Positions 52,818 through 61,106 of a stretch of DNA of 64,000 nucleotides are shown here, in pieces; within the stretch, counting starts at the first letter, position 1, and every line of letters begins with the position of its first letter. The position numbers were made by a program, and so were the translations under genes. The DNA lies in the NCBI RefSeq assembly GCF_016918075.2, contig NZ_JAERPS020000003.1:483534-547533 (forward strand), written 5' to 3'. The notes under the pieces were generated by a model. That model was not told the DNA's origin, did not search any database, and saw only the letters and a program-made list of their open reading frames with translations. Origin of the DNA: Rheinheimera maricola. GTDB taxonomy: Bacteria > Pseudomonadota > Gammaproteobacteria > Enterobacterales > Alteromonadaceae.

Positions 52818-53152
52818 GGCGCAAACAGCCATTGCATTAGCGCGTCGTTTAATTTCAGGGAACTGCACGGAGCAGGTTTATGTTCAGCACAATAACGAAC
52901 CCAGTTAAGAAGCTGCCCCAGGGCTGCGTCTTCAGCATAAAGCAACACCCCAACCCACCAGCTGCGGCTGCCGGGGCTAAGCAACAACAAGGCGTCAACC
53001 AAAGCGCGTACCTGGCCAATATCAACTTTCTCGGTTGGCCGCCATTCTGTTACACCGGCTACACCCAGCCAGCAGAGCAATTGTTCAGTTACTTCCAAAC
53101 GGTACGCGTCTGGTTGGATAGTCGTAATTTTATCTCGTTGCATAGTGATCAT
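52739..53152 (-). CDS. antisense ORF in the early operon, unknown protein
   Basis: About 137 residues from ATG 53152, or 134 from ATG 53143; GAGG lies just upstream of both. The protein looks natural: TTIQPDAYRLEVTEQLLCWL, GQVRALVDALLLLSPGSRSW, LGQLLNWVRYCAEHKPAPC. Its codon pattern is more gene-like than the plus-strand frame over the same DNA. It overlaps the 3' end of ner tail-to-tail by 79 bp. No family recognised. It would need its own promoter against the early transcript. Confidence 0.5.
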   Translation of the reverse strand: MITMQRDKITTIQPDAYRLEVTEQLLCWLGVAGVTEWRPTEKVDIGQVRALVDALLLLSPGSRSWWVGVLLYAEDAALGQLLNWVRYCAEHKPAPCSSLKLNDALMQWLFAPYDASNCNSSACLAARSRPRGKRARW

Positions 53153-53242
53153 TGCCTCGCTTTTGATGGAACCAGTGTGGGCGGCAGAGCCATTCCAGTC
53201 CACCAGATCTTTTGGAAGAACTTCAGCTGGGGGGCATTCTAA
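52880..53242 (+). CDS. possible plus-strand ORF opposite the antisense gene
   Basis: 120 residues with GGAG 7 nt before the ATG, and its TAA overlaps the next ATG (TAATG). Those two signals favour it. The composition does not: Pro/Gln/Ala-rich start, then aromatic-rich sequence such as NINFLGWPPFCYTGYTQPAE, with no recognisable domain. Either this or the minus-strand ORF is real here; I favour the latter. Confidence 0.25.
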   Translation: MFSTITNPVKKLPQGCVFSIKQHPNPPAAAAGAKQQQGVNQSAYLANINFLGWPPFCYTGYTQPAEQLFSYFQTVRVWLDSRNFISLHSDHCLAFDGTSVGGRAIPVHQIFWKNFSWGAF

Positions 53243-53727
53243 TGAGCCGCAGAAATTGGAATAACCTGGTTGCCCGCTCGCTTACCGAAAGCCTGCAGCT
53301 ATGCAAAGAGTTTGCTATGGCCAATAAGCAAATGAGTGTACCGCGCATTGCCGACCGTATTGGCACCTCGCCAGACATGCTTTACAAGCACCTGGGCGCG
53401 GCCAGCATGCCAGCAGTAATGCTTATACCGTACATGGAAGCCACGCACCGTATTTACCCACTGCAGTACATGGCCCACAGCCTGAACCATTTACTGGTAC
53501 CCATGCCACGCGGCCGTAAAGCAGCACACAGAACGCTGATTCAGTTAAGCCAGTTTTGTAATGCCGTTATGGGCCAGTTACTAGCGCTGCAAAGCGGCGA
53601 ATGCCAACCGCAAGACGTTACCGACCAGCTAACCCTGCTAATGGAGAACCTGGCCTACCACCGGCTAGAGGCACAAAAGCATGACCAACCCGAACTGGAT
53701 CTATTCCCGGAGCGCGCCGATGTCTGA
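53242..53727 (+). CDS. early HTH protein, CII-like
   Basis: 161 residues from ATG 53242. SLTESLQLCKEFAMANKQMS, then VPRIADRIGTSPDMLYKHLG and AASMPAVMLIPYMEATHRIY, form a DNA-binding HTH of the phage CII-like type. The C-terminal half is helical. It probably regulates early or repressor promoters. It overlaps the next gene by 8 nt. Confidence 0.7.
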   Translation: MSRRNWNNLVARSLTESLQLCKEFAMANKQMSVPRIADRIGTSPDMLYKHLGAASMPAVMLIPYMEATHRIYPLQYMAHSLNHLLVPMPRGRKAAHRTLIQLSQFCNAVMGQLLALQSGECQPQDVTDQLTLLMENLAYHRLEAQKHDQPELDLFPERADV

Positions 53728-54376
53728 CAAACCACAAACGGATCAATACGGCTTCCCGCTGAATACCTCGGTTATTGGCCAGCAGCCAGGTATAGAAATA
53801 AGCCCGCAAATGGCCGCATTGTTTCAGCAGTTACAGCCTATTCCACCACATGAGCAACGCGGCCTATGGGCACAGGAACAGGCGCAACGGCTTGGAGTAT
53901 CGGTTGACACCATCTACCGCGTTTTAGCGGTGCACGGTGTAAAAGCCGCGCGCCAAACTGTTAAAAGACTTTGCATCCTTGATGTTGATTCACTCGACCC
54001 CGAACAAATGCGCCGGATAATCAAGCACGTTATACGGGAACAACGCCTGCAACAGAAACACAGCCTGATCAAGCCCGATAGCCTGCCGTTTGGCGACCTG
54101 GCCATTGACGATCCAAACAACGCGCCACGCCCTGCGCCGTCTGCTGGGGTTAGCTGGGAGACCGAGACAGGCCGAGAGCGTGCTTCTGGCGTCACTAGTC
54201 TCCATCAGCCACAGGGCGGCACTTTCCATATCGGTGATGCCCGCTTCACCGTGCAGGTAGTAGAGCCATGCTCTGTCCGGCCCCTCAGCGTAGGTGCCAA
54301 TGCCGCTTTCGAGATCAGCATCAAGTTGCAAATCAATCCGGCAATCGGAGAGTGTCAGGAGAGCATCCATGAATAG
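53720..54376 (+). CDS. early HTH protein with doubtful C-terminal tail
   Basis: 218 residues; GGAG 7 nt before ATG 53720. Residues about 25-110 are gene-like with an HTH: ALFQQLQPIPPHEQRGLWAQ, then EQAQRLGVSVDTIYRVLAVH, then DSLDPEQMRRIIKHVIREQR. From about residue 155 (after ETETGRERA) the sequence loses character, and the minus strand looks more coding there. The true gene may originally have ended earlier. Confidence 0.6.
   Translation: MSDKPQTDQYGFPLNTSVIGQQPGIEISPQMAALFQQLQPIPPHEQRGLWAQEQAQRLGVSVDTIYRVLAVHGVKAARQTVKRLCILDVDSLDPEQMRRIIKHVIREQRLQQKHSLIKPDSLPFGDLAIDDPNNAPRPAPSAGVSWETETGRERASGVTSLHQPQGGTFHIGDARFTVQVVEPCSVRPLSVGANAAFEISIKLQINPAIGECQESIHE
53990..54370 (-). CDS. second antisense ORF in the early operon, unknown protein
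   Basis: 126 residues from ATG 54370, with GAGG 6 nt upstream. The first 85 residues look natural: MDALLTLSDCRIDLQLDADL, GIGTYAEGPDRAWLYYLHGE, AGITDMESAALWLMETSDAR. The rest (RRRRAWRVVWIVNGQVAKRQ) is read opposite the HTH gene and may be chance. No family recognised. Its start codon overlaps that of a small plus-strand ORF. Confidence 0.45.
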   Translation of the reverse strand: MDALLTLSDCRIDLQLDADLESGIGTYAEGPDRAWLYYLHGEAGITDMESAALWLMETSDARSTLSACLGLPANPSRRRRAWRVVWIVNGQVAKRQAIGLDQAVFLLQALFPYNVLDYPAHLFGVE

Positions 54377-54467
54377 CCTCAGTGTTGTTTTGAATGGAAT
54401 TCTCAACAGCTTATCAGCAGCAGCCGGTATAGCCAACACCGCGCCACAGGAGCAAAAAAATGTCTGA
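54369..54467 (+). CDS. possible 32-residue peptide in the early operon
   Basis: ATG 54369 has AGGAG about 7 nt upstream. It reads MNSLSVVLNGILNSLSAAAG and ends NTAPQEQKNV. Its TGA overlaps the start of the next gene (ATGTCTGA). The short amphipathic helix could be a leader or small regulator. It may also be chance. Confidence 0.3.
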   Translation: MNSLSVVLNGILNSLSAAAGIANTAPQEQKNV

Positions 54468-54771
54468 CACCAAATACCTTTCAAACCAAATCTGCCGCGT
54501 ACTGCGCCTGCAAAAGGTACTGGCCGGCCATGAAAACACCGGTTTAACCATTAGCGAAATTGCCAACAAGATGGATACCACGGCCAGCCAGGTACTGCGC
54601 GATTTAGCCAACCTGCAAAATGAAGGTTTTGCCGAGCGCTGCCCCTGGGACGACAACCGCTGGCGGTTGGGTATAGCACTGGCACAGATCAGCAACAAGG
54701 TGCGCATAAATCTGGATCAGGCCCAGCTGCAACTGCAGCAAGACATAACTAACTACAGCAAGGTGTTTTAA
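54460..54771 (+). CDS. early winged-helix protein (IclR-type HTH)
   Basis: 103 residues with AGGAG 7 nt before the ATG. YLSNQICRVLRLQKVLAGHE, then GLTISEIANKMDTTASQVLR and DLANLQNEGFAERCPWDDNR, form an IclR/MarR-like winged helix. The C-terminus is a helix rich in Gln. Likely early regulation or transposition accessory. It is nine bases from the next gene. Confidence 0.72.
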   Translation: MSDTKYLSNQICRVLRLQKVLAGHENTGLTISEIANKMDTTASQVLRDLANLQNEGFAERCPWDDNRWRLGIALAQISNKVRINLDQAQLQLQQDITNYSKVF

Positions 54772-54780
54772 GGGGCCGCC

Positions 54781-55881
54781 ATGAACTACGAAGCAGAAGA
54801 AGCAATGGCAGAAGCTGATGCGGAATTACTCGCAGAAGAAGTGACCATTAAACAAACCAAAGCAGAACAGCGCTGGCAGAACAACCAGGCAAACAAAACA
54901 CAGGTGCAGCCAATGAGCAGTAATAACCAAGATACCGCGCTAAGCCATGAGCAGCAGAAAGCCGTGATCCAAACCAAAGAAGTGGTAGCATCACTTGACG
55001 AAGTAATGCGAGAGATCGGACGAATTGAAGCCTTCGATTTCATGCAGAAACTTGCTAGCGTCAGCAGTTTAAAGCTACTTCTGAAAATAAAGGAAACTAA
55101 AGGATTCAAGGGTTTAACCTATAAGGATCAGAGCGGGGATCTGCTAACCGTCAGCAGTTGGGAGGAGTTCTGCGTCAATAAATTACATACTCCCCGCGCT
55201 ACTATTGATGAGCGGTTACTTAATTTAAACCAACTTGGCGAAGAGTTTTTTGAAGCCAGCCAGAAGATTGGCCTGGGCTACCGTGAATTGCGCAAACTGC
55301 GGCAGTTACCGGCCGATCAGCAACAGCTGGTTATTGAAAACGAAGCGGTTGAACTGGGCGATAAAGACGCGCTGCGCGAGTTGATAGACGATTTAAACGC
55401 CAAACACCTGCAGGAACTAAAGGCAGCCAAAGGCGAAAAAGCCGAGCTGGAACAGCAGTTAAAAATAGCCCGCCAAATGCGCGACGAAGCCCAAAGCGAA
55501 GCCAATAAACACAAAGAAGAACTGGCCAGCCGCAAGTTTAACCCCGACAGCTGGAAGCGTGATGTAAGCCAGGTGGTTACCGATATCGCCACGCTGGAAG
55601 GCACCATTTTACAAGCCCTAAATAAACTAGCCACCTTGCGCAACAAAATTGCGGAAAGCGACACCGACGACGTGTTTGCCAAAGACCCAGCCACCTACCA
55701 CGCCGCCATGGAATATATGTGCGGGGTTATGTATCACACCAGCCGCTGCCTGGCAGAAGACACCGCACTGTTTTGGCAAGACAGCGATTTAATGTTTGCC
55801 GCTTACACCGACAAAGCACGCCCCGCACTGGCCGTGCTGGAACAACTGGCCGCCGACGCCAGACAAGGTAGCGAGGAGTAA
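54781..55881 (+). CDS. coiled-coil early protein upstream of transposase
   Basis: 366 residues. The N-terminal 60 are acidic and Gln/Asn-rich. Residues 75-190 are helical, with SWEEFCVNKLHTPRATIDER and LNLNQLGEEFFEASQKIGLG resembling ParB-like or HTH phage proteins. Residues 205-255 are a clear coiled coil (KHLQELKAAKGEKAELEQQL). The C-terminal domain contains GVMYHTSRCLAEDTALFWQD. I know similar proteins before the transposase in B3-like phages but not their job. Four bases separate it from the transposase ATG. Confidence 0.65.
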   Translation: MNYEAEEAMAEADAELLAEEVTIKQTKAEQRWQNNQANKTQVQPMSSNNQDTALSHEQQKAVIQTKEVVASLDEVMREIGRIEAFDFMQKLASVSSLKLLLKIKETKGFKGLTYKDQSGDLLTVSSWEEFCVNKLHTPRATIDERLLNLNQLGEEFFEASQKIGLGYRELRKLRQLPADQQQLVIENEAVELGDKDALRELIDDLNAKHLQELKAAKGEKAELEQQLKIARQMRDEAQSEANKHKEELASRKFNPDSWKRDVSQVVTDIATLEGTILQALNKLATLRNKIAESDTDDVFAKDPATYHAAMEYMCGVMYHTSRCLAEDTALFWQDSDLMFAAYTDKARPALAVLEQLAADARQGSEE

Positions 55882-55884
55882 GCC

Positions 55885-57663
55885 ATGTTGGAACTAAATG
55901 CCGAGGCCGCAAATACAGAGCTACTGGTTCGTTATGCTCAGCGTTTAGAGCAGGCCAAACATGGTGAAAAAGGCGCTATTTTGGCCGAGGTAGAAAGCTT
56001 TTTAGGCTGGAAAACCGATAAGTTTTACCGCGAGTTGAAAAAAATTGGCTGGAGCAGTGGCAATAAACGCCGCTGTGACGCCGGCAGCACCAGCCTGGCG
56101 GATGAGGTTATTGAAAAAGTAGCGGCGCTGTCTGCTATTGGTAACCGTGCCAATGGCAAACAAATTGCCAAAATACCCACTATTCGCAGTGTGCTTAGCC
56201 AAAGTGGCGTTAACTTTAACGTTAGCAACAGCCAGCTGCGGGCGGTATTAAAAGACCGTGGCGCCACAGCTAAGCAACTGGCAGCACCTACTGCACCAGT
56301 GGGGCTGGCTAGCCTTTACCCAAACCATGTACACCAGACTGACCCGTCACTGTGTTTACTGTACTACCCGCCCGGCGGCAAAGGCCAGATGCAGCGCTAC
56401 CGTAACGACGACGACTTTTACAAAAACAAACCGCAGAACTTTGAAAAGCACCCCAACCTGCGGGTATGGCGCTATGTACTAACCGACCACGCCAGCGGTG
56501 CTATACGGTTTCGGTACTTTGAAGCTGCCGGCGAAAGCACCAAAACCCTGTACGAGTTTTTACTGTGGGCATGGGGGCTGCACAACGACCCTAACTGCCC
56601 TATGCGCGGCCTGCCTGAATATTTAATGATGGATAAAGGCAGCGCCAATACCAGCACCCCCATTAAGCGCGCGCTGCGCCAACTGGGTGTAGAGGTATTA
56701 GACCATGCCGCCAAGAATGCCCGGGCAAAAGGCCAGGTAGAAAACGCCAACAATCTGGTAGAGCTGTTATTTGAAAGCCGCCTGCTGCTTGAGCCTGTAA
56801 CCAGCACTGAAGAGCTAAACCAGCGTGCTGAGGCATTTCAAAACGCTTATAACGCTAACCAGCTGCCGGAATATGATGCCAAACATCGCCGCCATAAAAT
56901 GGCGCGCTATGAATGCTGGCTAAAGATAAAGCAGCACCAGAACAAGCTACGCGAACTGCCACCCATTGAAGTATGCCAGTGGTTGCTAACCGCTAAACCG
57001 GAAACACGCAAAGTTACCGGTATGAAGATTACCGCAGTACACCCGCGCACTAAGCAGCGCCACAGTTACGACTTGACCGGGTTAGTGGGCATTTATGATG
57101 GCCTGGAAGTGCTGATCACCCCCATGGTGCTTAGCGACAGCGCTGAAATGCTGGTGTATTGCACCTTTAAAGGTGAGCAGCAGGTACATCAGGTGCAGCC
57201 ACTTAACCAGAATGAGTACGGCTTTTTTGAAACAGATGCCGTTATTGCGCAAGAGTATAAACAAAAACCTGACACCCACGTTGATGCCGTGCGCAAGCAG
57301 GCTCTGCGTACTGCCTACCCCAACATGACAGACGAGGAAATTAAAAAAGCCAAACAGAAAAAAGCAGTACCGATGAATGGCGAACTGGACGCACTTAGCC
57401 ACCTAATGCACCTGTACACGCCAAGCTATATGCCAGTTGCTGGTGAGCAGGTAAAAACTGATTTTACTGTATCTGCCACAACTAAAACCTTAAGCGGCAT
57501 AGCCCTTAAAGCCGCTGTACTGGCACAGCTAAACCGTGTGCTAACCCCTGAAGAAAGCGCCTGGCTAAACCAAGCCGGAATCATTAACGAAACAGACCTG
57601 ACCGCAACGCTGGAACGCATGAGCCGCGAGCTTATTGTGCGCCCTGCGCTGCGCGCGGTTTAA
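55885..57663 (+). CDS. transposase A (DDE, MuA/BcepMu type)
   Basis: 592 residues with GAGGAG 6 nt before the ATG. The N-terminal HTH region (about 20-130) binds phage ends. The rve catalytic core has D153 in NHVHQTDPSLC, D250 in EYLMMDKGSANT and E286 in RAKGQVENANNLVE, the DDE triad. A Mu-type beta-barrel follows (MKITAVHPRTKQRHSYDLTG). It carries out integration and replicative transposition between the ends at 23476 and 63961. The next gene encodes its ATPase partner. Confidence 0.93.
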   Translation: MLELNAEAANTELLVRYAQRLEQAKHGEKGAILAEVESFLGWKTDKFYRELKKIGWSSGNKRRCDAGSTSLADEVIEKVAALSAIGNRANGKQIAKIPTIRSVLSQSGVNFNVSNSQLRAVLKDRGATAKQLAAPTAPVGLASLYPNHVHQTDPSLCLLYYPPGGKGQMQRYRNDDDFYKNKPQNFEKHPNLRVWRYVLTDHASGAIRFRYFEAAGESTKTLYEFLLWAWGLHNDPNCPMRGLPEYLMMDKGSANTSTPIKRALRQLGVEVLDHAAKNARAKGQVENANNLVELLFESRLLLEPVTSTEELNQRAEAFQNAYNANQLPEYDAKHRRHKMARYECWLKIKQHQNKLRELPPIEVCQWLLTAKPETRKVTGMKITAVHPRTKQRHSYDLTGLVGIYDGLEVLITPMVLSDSAEMLVYCTFKGEQQVHQVQPLNQNEYGFFETDAVIAQEYKQKPDTHVDAVRKQALRTAYPNMTDEEIKKAKQKKAVPMNGELDALSHLMHLYTPSYMPVAGEQVKTDFTVSATTKTLSGIALKAAVLAQLNRVLTPEESAWLNQAGIINETDLTATLERMSRELIVRPALRAV

Positions 57664-57675
57664 GGAGGCAAACCA

Positions 57676-58956
57676 ATGGCAAAAACCAACGAGCATAAGC
57701 AGGTTGTTATAGAGCGTGACTGGAAGATCCGCTTTGGCCGCATGCTCGCTAACAAGGGCTTAAGCCAGGCGCTGGTGGTGGACTGGATACGTGATCACTG
57801 CAATGTGCAGATCAGTACCGCCACACTAAACCTGATTATAAAACACAGCCAGTGGCCAAAGAAAAAGCAGGAAGACATACACAACGCCCTGCAGCGCTTT
57901 GCGGTTGAAAACGGCCTGGTGTCGGCCACACAGGCGCACCTGATTTTTCTGGATGACCCCAGCGAAAAAGCCATTACTGCAGGTGCGCAGTGGCGGGCGC
58001 TGTTTAAAGCCAGAGATTACCAGGAGCAATTTGAAGAAGACCTTAACGGACGTGTTTTAACCCAATTACCGGAGCCAGAAATGCTAACCCAACAAACTAA
58101 AAAATTCTTCGGGCTGTTTAATGACCCGTTTGAAAACGAAATTTACGGCATGGATCAGGTGTACCTGAGCCAAAGCCACCGCTACGCAGTTGAACACATG
58201 CTACAGGCCGCACGCATGGGCAGCATGCTGTGTATTTATGCCGAGTGCGGTGCAGGTAAAACGACAATACGCCGCGTGTTTAACGAGAAAGTTAACGCAG
58301 AATATCCTGAGGTTCGCATTATTGAACCGGCCCGCATAGACCGGCGTGAAATTGGTGCCAACACCATATCTGAAGCCATTATGCGCGAGCTACAGATAAC
58401 CAAACGGCCACGCAGCTCAGAAGACCGCGACGCCATTATCCGCAAGGTACTTACCGACAGCTACAAAGCGGGCAACCGCCATGTGCTGGTGGTAGATGAG
58501 GCACATGATTTACCCGACGAAGTAATAAAGCAGCTAAAGCGTATTTGGGAGCTGGCAGACGGCTTTACCAAGTTTATTGGCATTATCCTGATTGGCCAAA
58601 ACGAGATGGAGAAGAAGCTTAAAAACCACTTCATCCGTGAATTTACTTACCGCGCCACCCAACTGGTTATAGAGCCGCTGGGCAATGAGCTGCGCGACTA
58701 TGTAGCGCTAAAGCTGAAGTCTGCCCATAAAAACCCGGCAGAACTGCTAACCGACGATGCCTACACCGCTATGCAAACGCTGTTAACCGGTACCCGTCGC
58801 TTTGGCGCCAACACTGGCCGCGCGGATGAAATGGTGGATATGAGCTACCCGCTTAACGTTAACACGTTGATGAAAAACGCGCTGAATTTAGCCGCCAGCC
58901 TGGGTGAAGCCAAAATTAGCGGCGAACTGGTTATGCAGATTAGGAGGGGCGCATGA
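57676..58956 (+). CDS. transposition ATPase B (AAA+)
   Basis: 426 residues with AGGAGG 7 nt before the ATG. The N-terminal HTH (FGRMLANKGLSQALVVDWIR) precedes an ExeA-like AAA+ domain with Walker A AECGAGKTT (about 189-197) and Walker B HVLVVDEAHDLP. Sensor/arginine region RATQLVIEPLGNELRDYVAL follows. It is longer than Mu B (about 312 residues) and of the B3/BcepMu type. It selects target DNA and activates the transposase. The stop overlaps the next ATG. Confidence 0.9.
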   Translation: MAKTNEHKQVVIERDWKIRFGRMLANKGLSQALVVDWIRDHCNVQISTATLNLIIKHSQWPKKKQEDIHNALQRFAVENGLVSATQAHLIFLDDPSEKAITAGAQWRALFKARDYQEQFEEDLNGRVLTQLPEPEMLTQQTKKFFGLFNDPFENEIYGMDQVYLSQSHRYAVEHMLQAARMGSMLCIYAECGAGKTTIRRVFNEKVNAEYPEVRIIEPARIDRREIGANTISEAIMRELQITKRPRSSEDRDAIIRKVLTDSYKAGNRHVLVVDEAHDLPDEVIKQLKRIWELADGFTKFIGIILIGQNEMEKKLKNHFIREFTYRATQLVIEPLGNELRDYVALKLKSAHKNPAELLTDDAYTAMQTLLTGTRRFGANTGRADEMVDMSYPLNVNTLMKNALNLAASLGEAKISGELVMQIRRGA

Positions 58957-59189
58957 ACTTGCTGAAATTTGCAGATTTACGCGCTGCGGTGGTGTGCCTG
59001 CCAAGCGACAAGTTTGCCCTGGTAGCCACCGTAGCGGCTGACACCGCCATTAGAGTGGCTGGCCTACCTGATGGTGTATTTCCAAATACGGATGACACAG
59101 CCCTTATTTGGGACGCATGGCTTTTAAACGGCATGCGGCCTTTGACTGAAACAGAAGTAACCAACTTACTCACCGAGGTAGCAGCATGA
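58953..59189 (+). CDS. small early prophage protein, 78 residues
   Basis: ATG overlaps the B stop by 4 nt with AGGAGGGG upstream; its own stop overlaps the next gene. FADLRAAVVCLPSDKFALVA and DDTALIWDAWLLNGMRPLTE are its main features. Not recognised. Coupling on both sides supports that it is real. Confidence 0.6.
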   Translation: MNLLKFADLRAAVVCLPSDKFALVATVAADTAIRVAGLPDGVFPNTDDTALIWDAWLLNGMRPLTETEVTNLLTEVAA

Positions 59190-59854
59190 AAACAGAACAC
59201 GATACTCCACCAGGCTGGAAGATGGATGGCGAAGGCCGGCTGGTAAAAGAAGCAAATATTAGCGAGCAGCATTTGGAGGAAGATGCGCTGGTTAACCAGT
59301 TTATGGCGCAGGCCACTGCGGTGCATGCCGCCATGCAACAACTGAAAACTGCGCTAACACAAACTTCTGATGCCTTTATCGCGAAGTTGGTAAAGGAATA
59401 TGGCGTTAAACGGCTGGAAAAAATTAAAGGTAACGTGGACTTTTTCAGCTTTAACCGCCAATACCGCATTAGCCGCCGGGTGCAGGACACCATTAAGGTA
59501 AATGCCCGCATTGAAGCCGCCCGCCAGCTGTTTGACCAATACATTAACGTGGTAACGCAAGACCTGGCAGACGATGGCGTGAAGGTGTTGATTAACCGGG
59601 CATTTAAACCTGCAAAGACCAATGAATTCAGCGTAAGCAAGCTGGTGCAGTTGCTGAATGTGGAAATTAACCACCCACTGTTTCGCCAGGCAGTAGAGGC
59701 GCTACGTGACGCGCTGGAAACCGACACCAGCTGTGTTTATTACAACTTTTACCAGCGCAACCCGCAAGGCGTGTACGAGCTGTTAAGCCTGCGCTTTAGT
59801 GACGTACCAGCGCTACCGGCATTGCCGGTACCAGAGCAGGCAAAGGCAGGTTAA
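59186..59854 (+). CDS. DUF3164 family early protein
   Basis: 222 residues. Starts EHDTPPGWKMDGEGRLVKEA. KGNVDFFSFNRQYRISRRVQ, ARIEAARQLFDQYINVVTQD and VLINRAFKPAKTNEFSVSKL are strongly typical of DUF3164, found after B in Mu-like phages (Mu gp semi-essential early region). Function unknown. It ends DVPALPALPVPEQAKAG. Confidence 0.85.
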   Translation: MKTEHDTPPGWKMDGEGRLVKEANISEQHLEEDALVNQFMAQATAVHAAMQQLKTALTQTSDAFIAKLVKEYGVKRLEKIKGNVDFFSFNRQYRISRRVQDTIKVNARIEAARQLFDQYINVVTQDLADDGVKVLINRAFKPAKTNEFSVSKLVQLLNVEINHPLFRQAVEALRDALETDTSCVYYNFYQRNPQGVYELLSLRFSDVPALPALPVPEQAKAG

Positions 59855-59856
59855 CC

Positions 59857-60030
59857 ATGGCCTACCAGGTGTTAGTGAACGGCGCTTTGCTGCTGCAAAC
59901 GCCTGACAACGAGCATGCAAAGCAGTGTTACAGCAACTCTGTAGCCCGCTACCCCGCGCACGATGTGAAGTTAGTAGAAGTAACCGTGCTGAGCAACCGC
60001 CCGGCACACCAACCCCAAACCATCCATTAA
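59857..60030 (+). CDS. small early protein, 57 residues
   Basis: ATG 59857 lies two bases after the DUF3164 stop. It reads MAYQVLVNGALLLQTPDNEH and ends RPAHQPQTIH. Compact predicted beta-alpha-beta pattern. Not recognised. The tight spacing on the left and HU on the right (10 nt) support it. Confidence 0.55.
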   Translation: MAYQVLVNGALLLQTPDNEHAKQCYSNSVARYPAHDVKLVEVTVLSNRPAHQPQTIH

Positions 60031-60040
60031 GGACATAAGT

Positions 60041-60313
60041 ATGAACAAAGCAGAGTTAGTAAACGCCGTAGCCGCACAAGCAGATTTACCAAAAGCCCAC
60101 GCTGAACGCGCGGTAAGTGCATTTTTAGACACCGTAACAGCAGAGCTGAAAAGTGGTAATGCGGTAACCCTTACCGGCTTTGGCCAGTTTACTACCAAGG
60201 TTACCCAGCCGCGCACCGGCCGTAACCCGCAAACCGGCGAAACCATGCAAATTGCCGCCAGCATTAAACCGGTTTTTAAGCCAGGCAAGGCGTTAAAAGA
60301 CGCCGTTAAATAA
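60041..60313 (+). CDS. HU-family DNA-bending protein
   Basis: 90 residues. NKAELVNAVAAQADLPKAHA, then TVTAELKSGNAVTLTGFGQF and RTGRNPQTGETMQIAASIKP, are diagnostic of HU/IHF. Mu transposition needs host HU for the transpososome; this phage seems to bring its own. AGGA lies 7 nt before the ATG. Confidence 0.93.
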   Translation: MNKAELVNAVAAQADLPKAHAERAVSAFLDTVTAELKSGNAVTLTGFGQFTTKVTQPRTGRNPQTGETMQIAASIKPVFKPGKALKDAVK

Positions 60314-60356
60314 CCCCCCAACTACGGAGGCGGGGCCAAACGGCCCCGACATTACC

Positions 60357-61106
60357 ATGAGTACACCAGAGCAAACCATTTTAGGCATTTTGCGAGACCA
60401 GGAAGACCCACTGAATAAGACGGAACTGGAAGACCTCACTGGCTTTACACAAACTGAAGTACTTAAAGCCCTGGGTGAACTTAGCAAACAACATAATATT
60501 ATTAAAAGCATTGCTGGCTACAAGCTGGCAGCTGAAGGCGCAGCGGCCACCGATGTGGTACCGCAAAGCGACGAATTTCGCCAGTTACTTACGTTCTTTA
60601 CCCGCCACAATAAAGCGTTTTTACCTAAAGCTATCCGGGAAGAATTAGGCTGGGATAAGCGCAATACCGCTGAAATGCTGAGCAAGTGCAAGCAAATGGG
60701 CCTGGTTACACCAAAAAACAATGGTGTGTACTACCTGACACCTGACGGTGTTCAGCACGTTATCAAGCATTACCCTGACGTTGAAGTAAAAGCTTTTGTG
60801 CTTGATAAAGCCAAAGAGCAAGCCATGCATTTTCATATTGTGGCGCCGCACGTTAAAGCCGCCAAAGAGCAGCAGAACCAGACCGCAACACAAGCGAGGC
60901 TGCAACCACACCCGGCAATTGCTCAGGCCCGCAGTATTTCAGCCGCGCTAAAGCTGGCTGAGTTACCCACCAACAAGCTGCCTCAGTTAACTGAGGTACC
61001 GGTAAAAATTCAGGTGCTGGACGAGCTGGCCCTGTGTTTTGGTAACGATGTGCAAATTCAGCTACAGCAGTTAAGTGGCTTTTTACGGGAGTATGCCCGT
61101 GGATAA
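60357..61106 (+). CDS. early protein with tandem winged-helix domains
   Basis: 249 residues. First winged helix at about 1-60 (ILGILRDQEDPLNKTELEDL, TGFTQTEVLKALGELSKQHN). Second at about 70-130 (RKAIREELGWDKRN-like, then MLSKCKQMGLVTPKNNGVYY). Helical C-terminus. Probably DNA-binding; not assigned to a named family. Its end overlaps the GTG of gemA. Confidence 0.65.
   Translation: MSTPEQTILGILRDQEDPLNKTELEDLTGFTQTEVLKALGELSKQHNIIKSIAGYKLAAEGAAATDVVPQSDEFRQLLTFFTRHNKAFLPKAIREELGWDKRNTAEMLSKCKQMGLVTPKNNGVYYLTPDGVQHVIKHYPDVEVKAFVLDKAKEQAMHFHIVAPHVKAAKEQQNQTATQARLQPHPAIAQARSISAALKLAELPTNKLPQLTEVPVKIQVLDELALCFGNDVQIQLQQLSGFLREYARG

Noticed and set aside
54786..55694. Minus-strand Ser-rich frames (107 and 125 aa) opposite the coiled-coil gene before the transposase
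   Set aside because: Antisense of a helical Glu/Lys/Leu-rich protein gives Ser/Phe/Leu-rich frames; there is no SD and the plus strand is coupled to neighbours.
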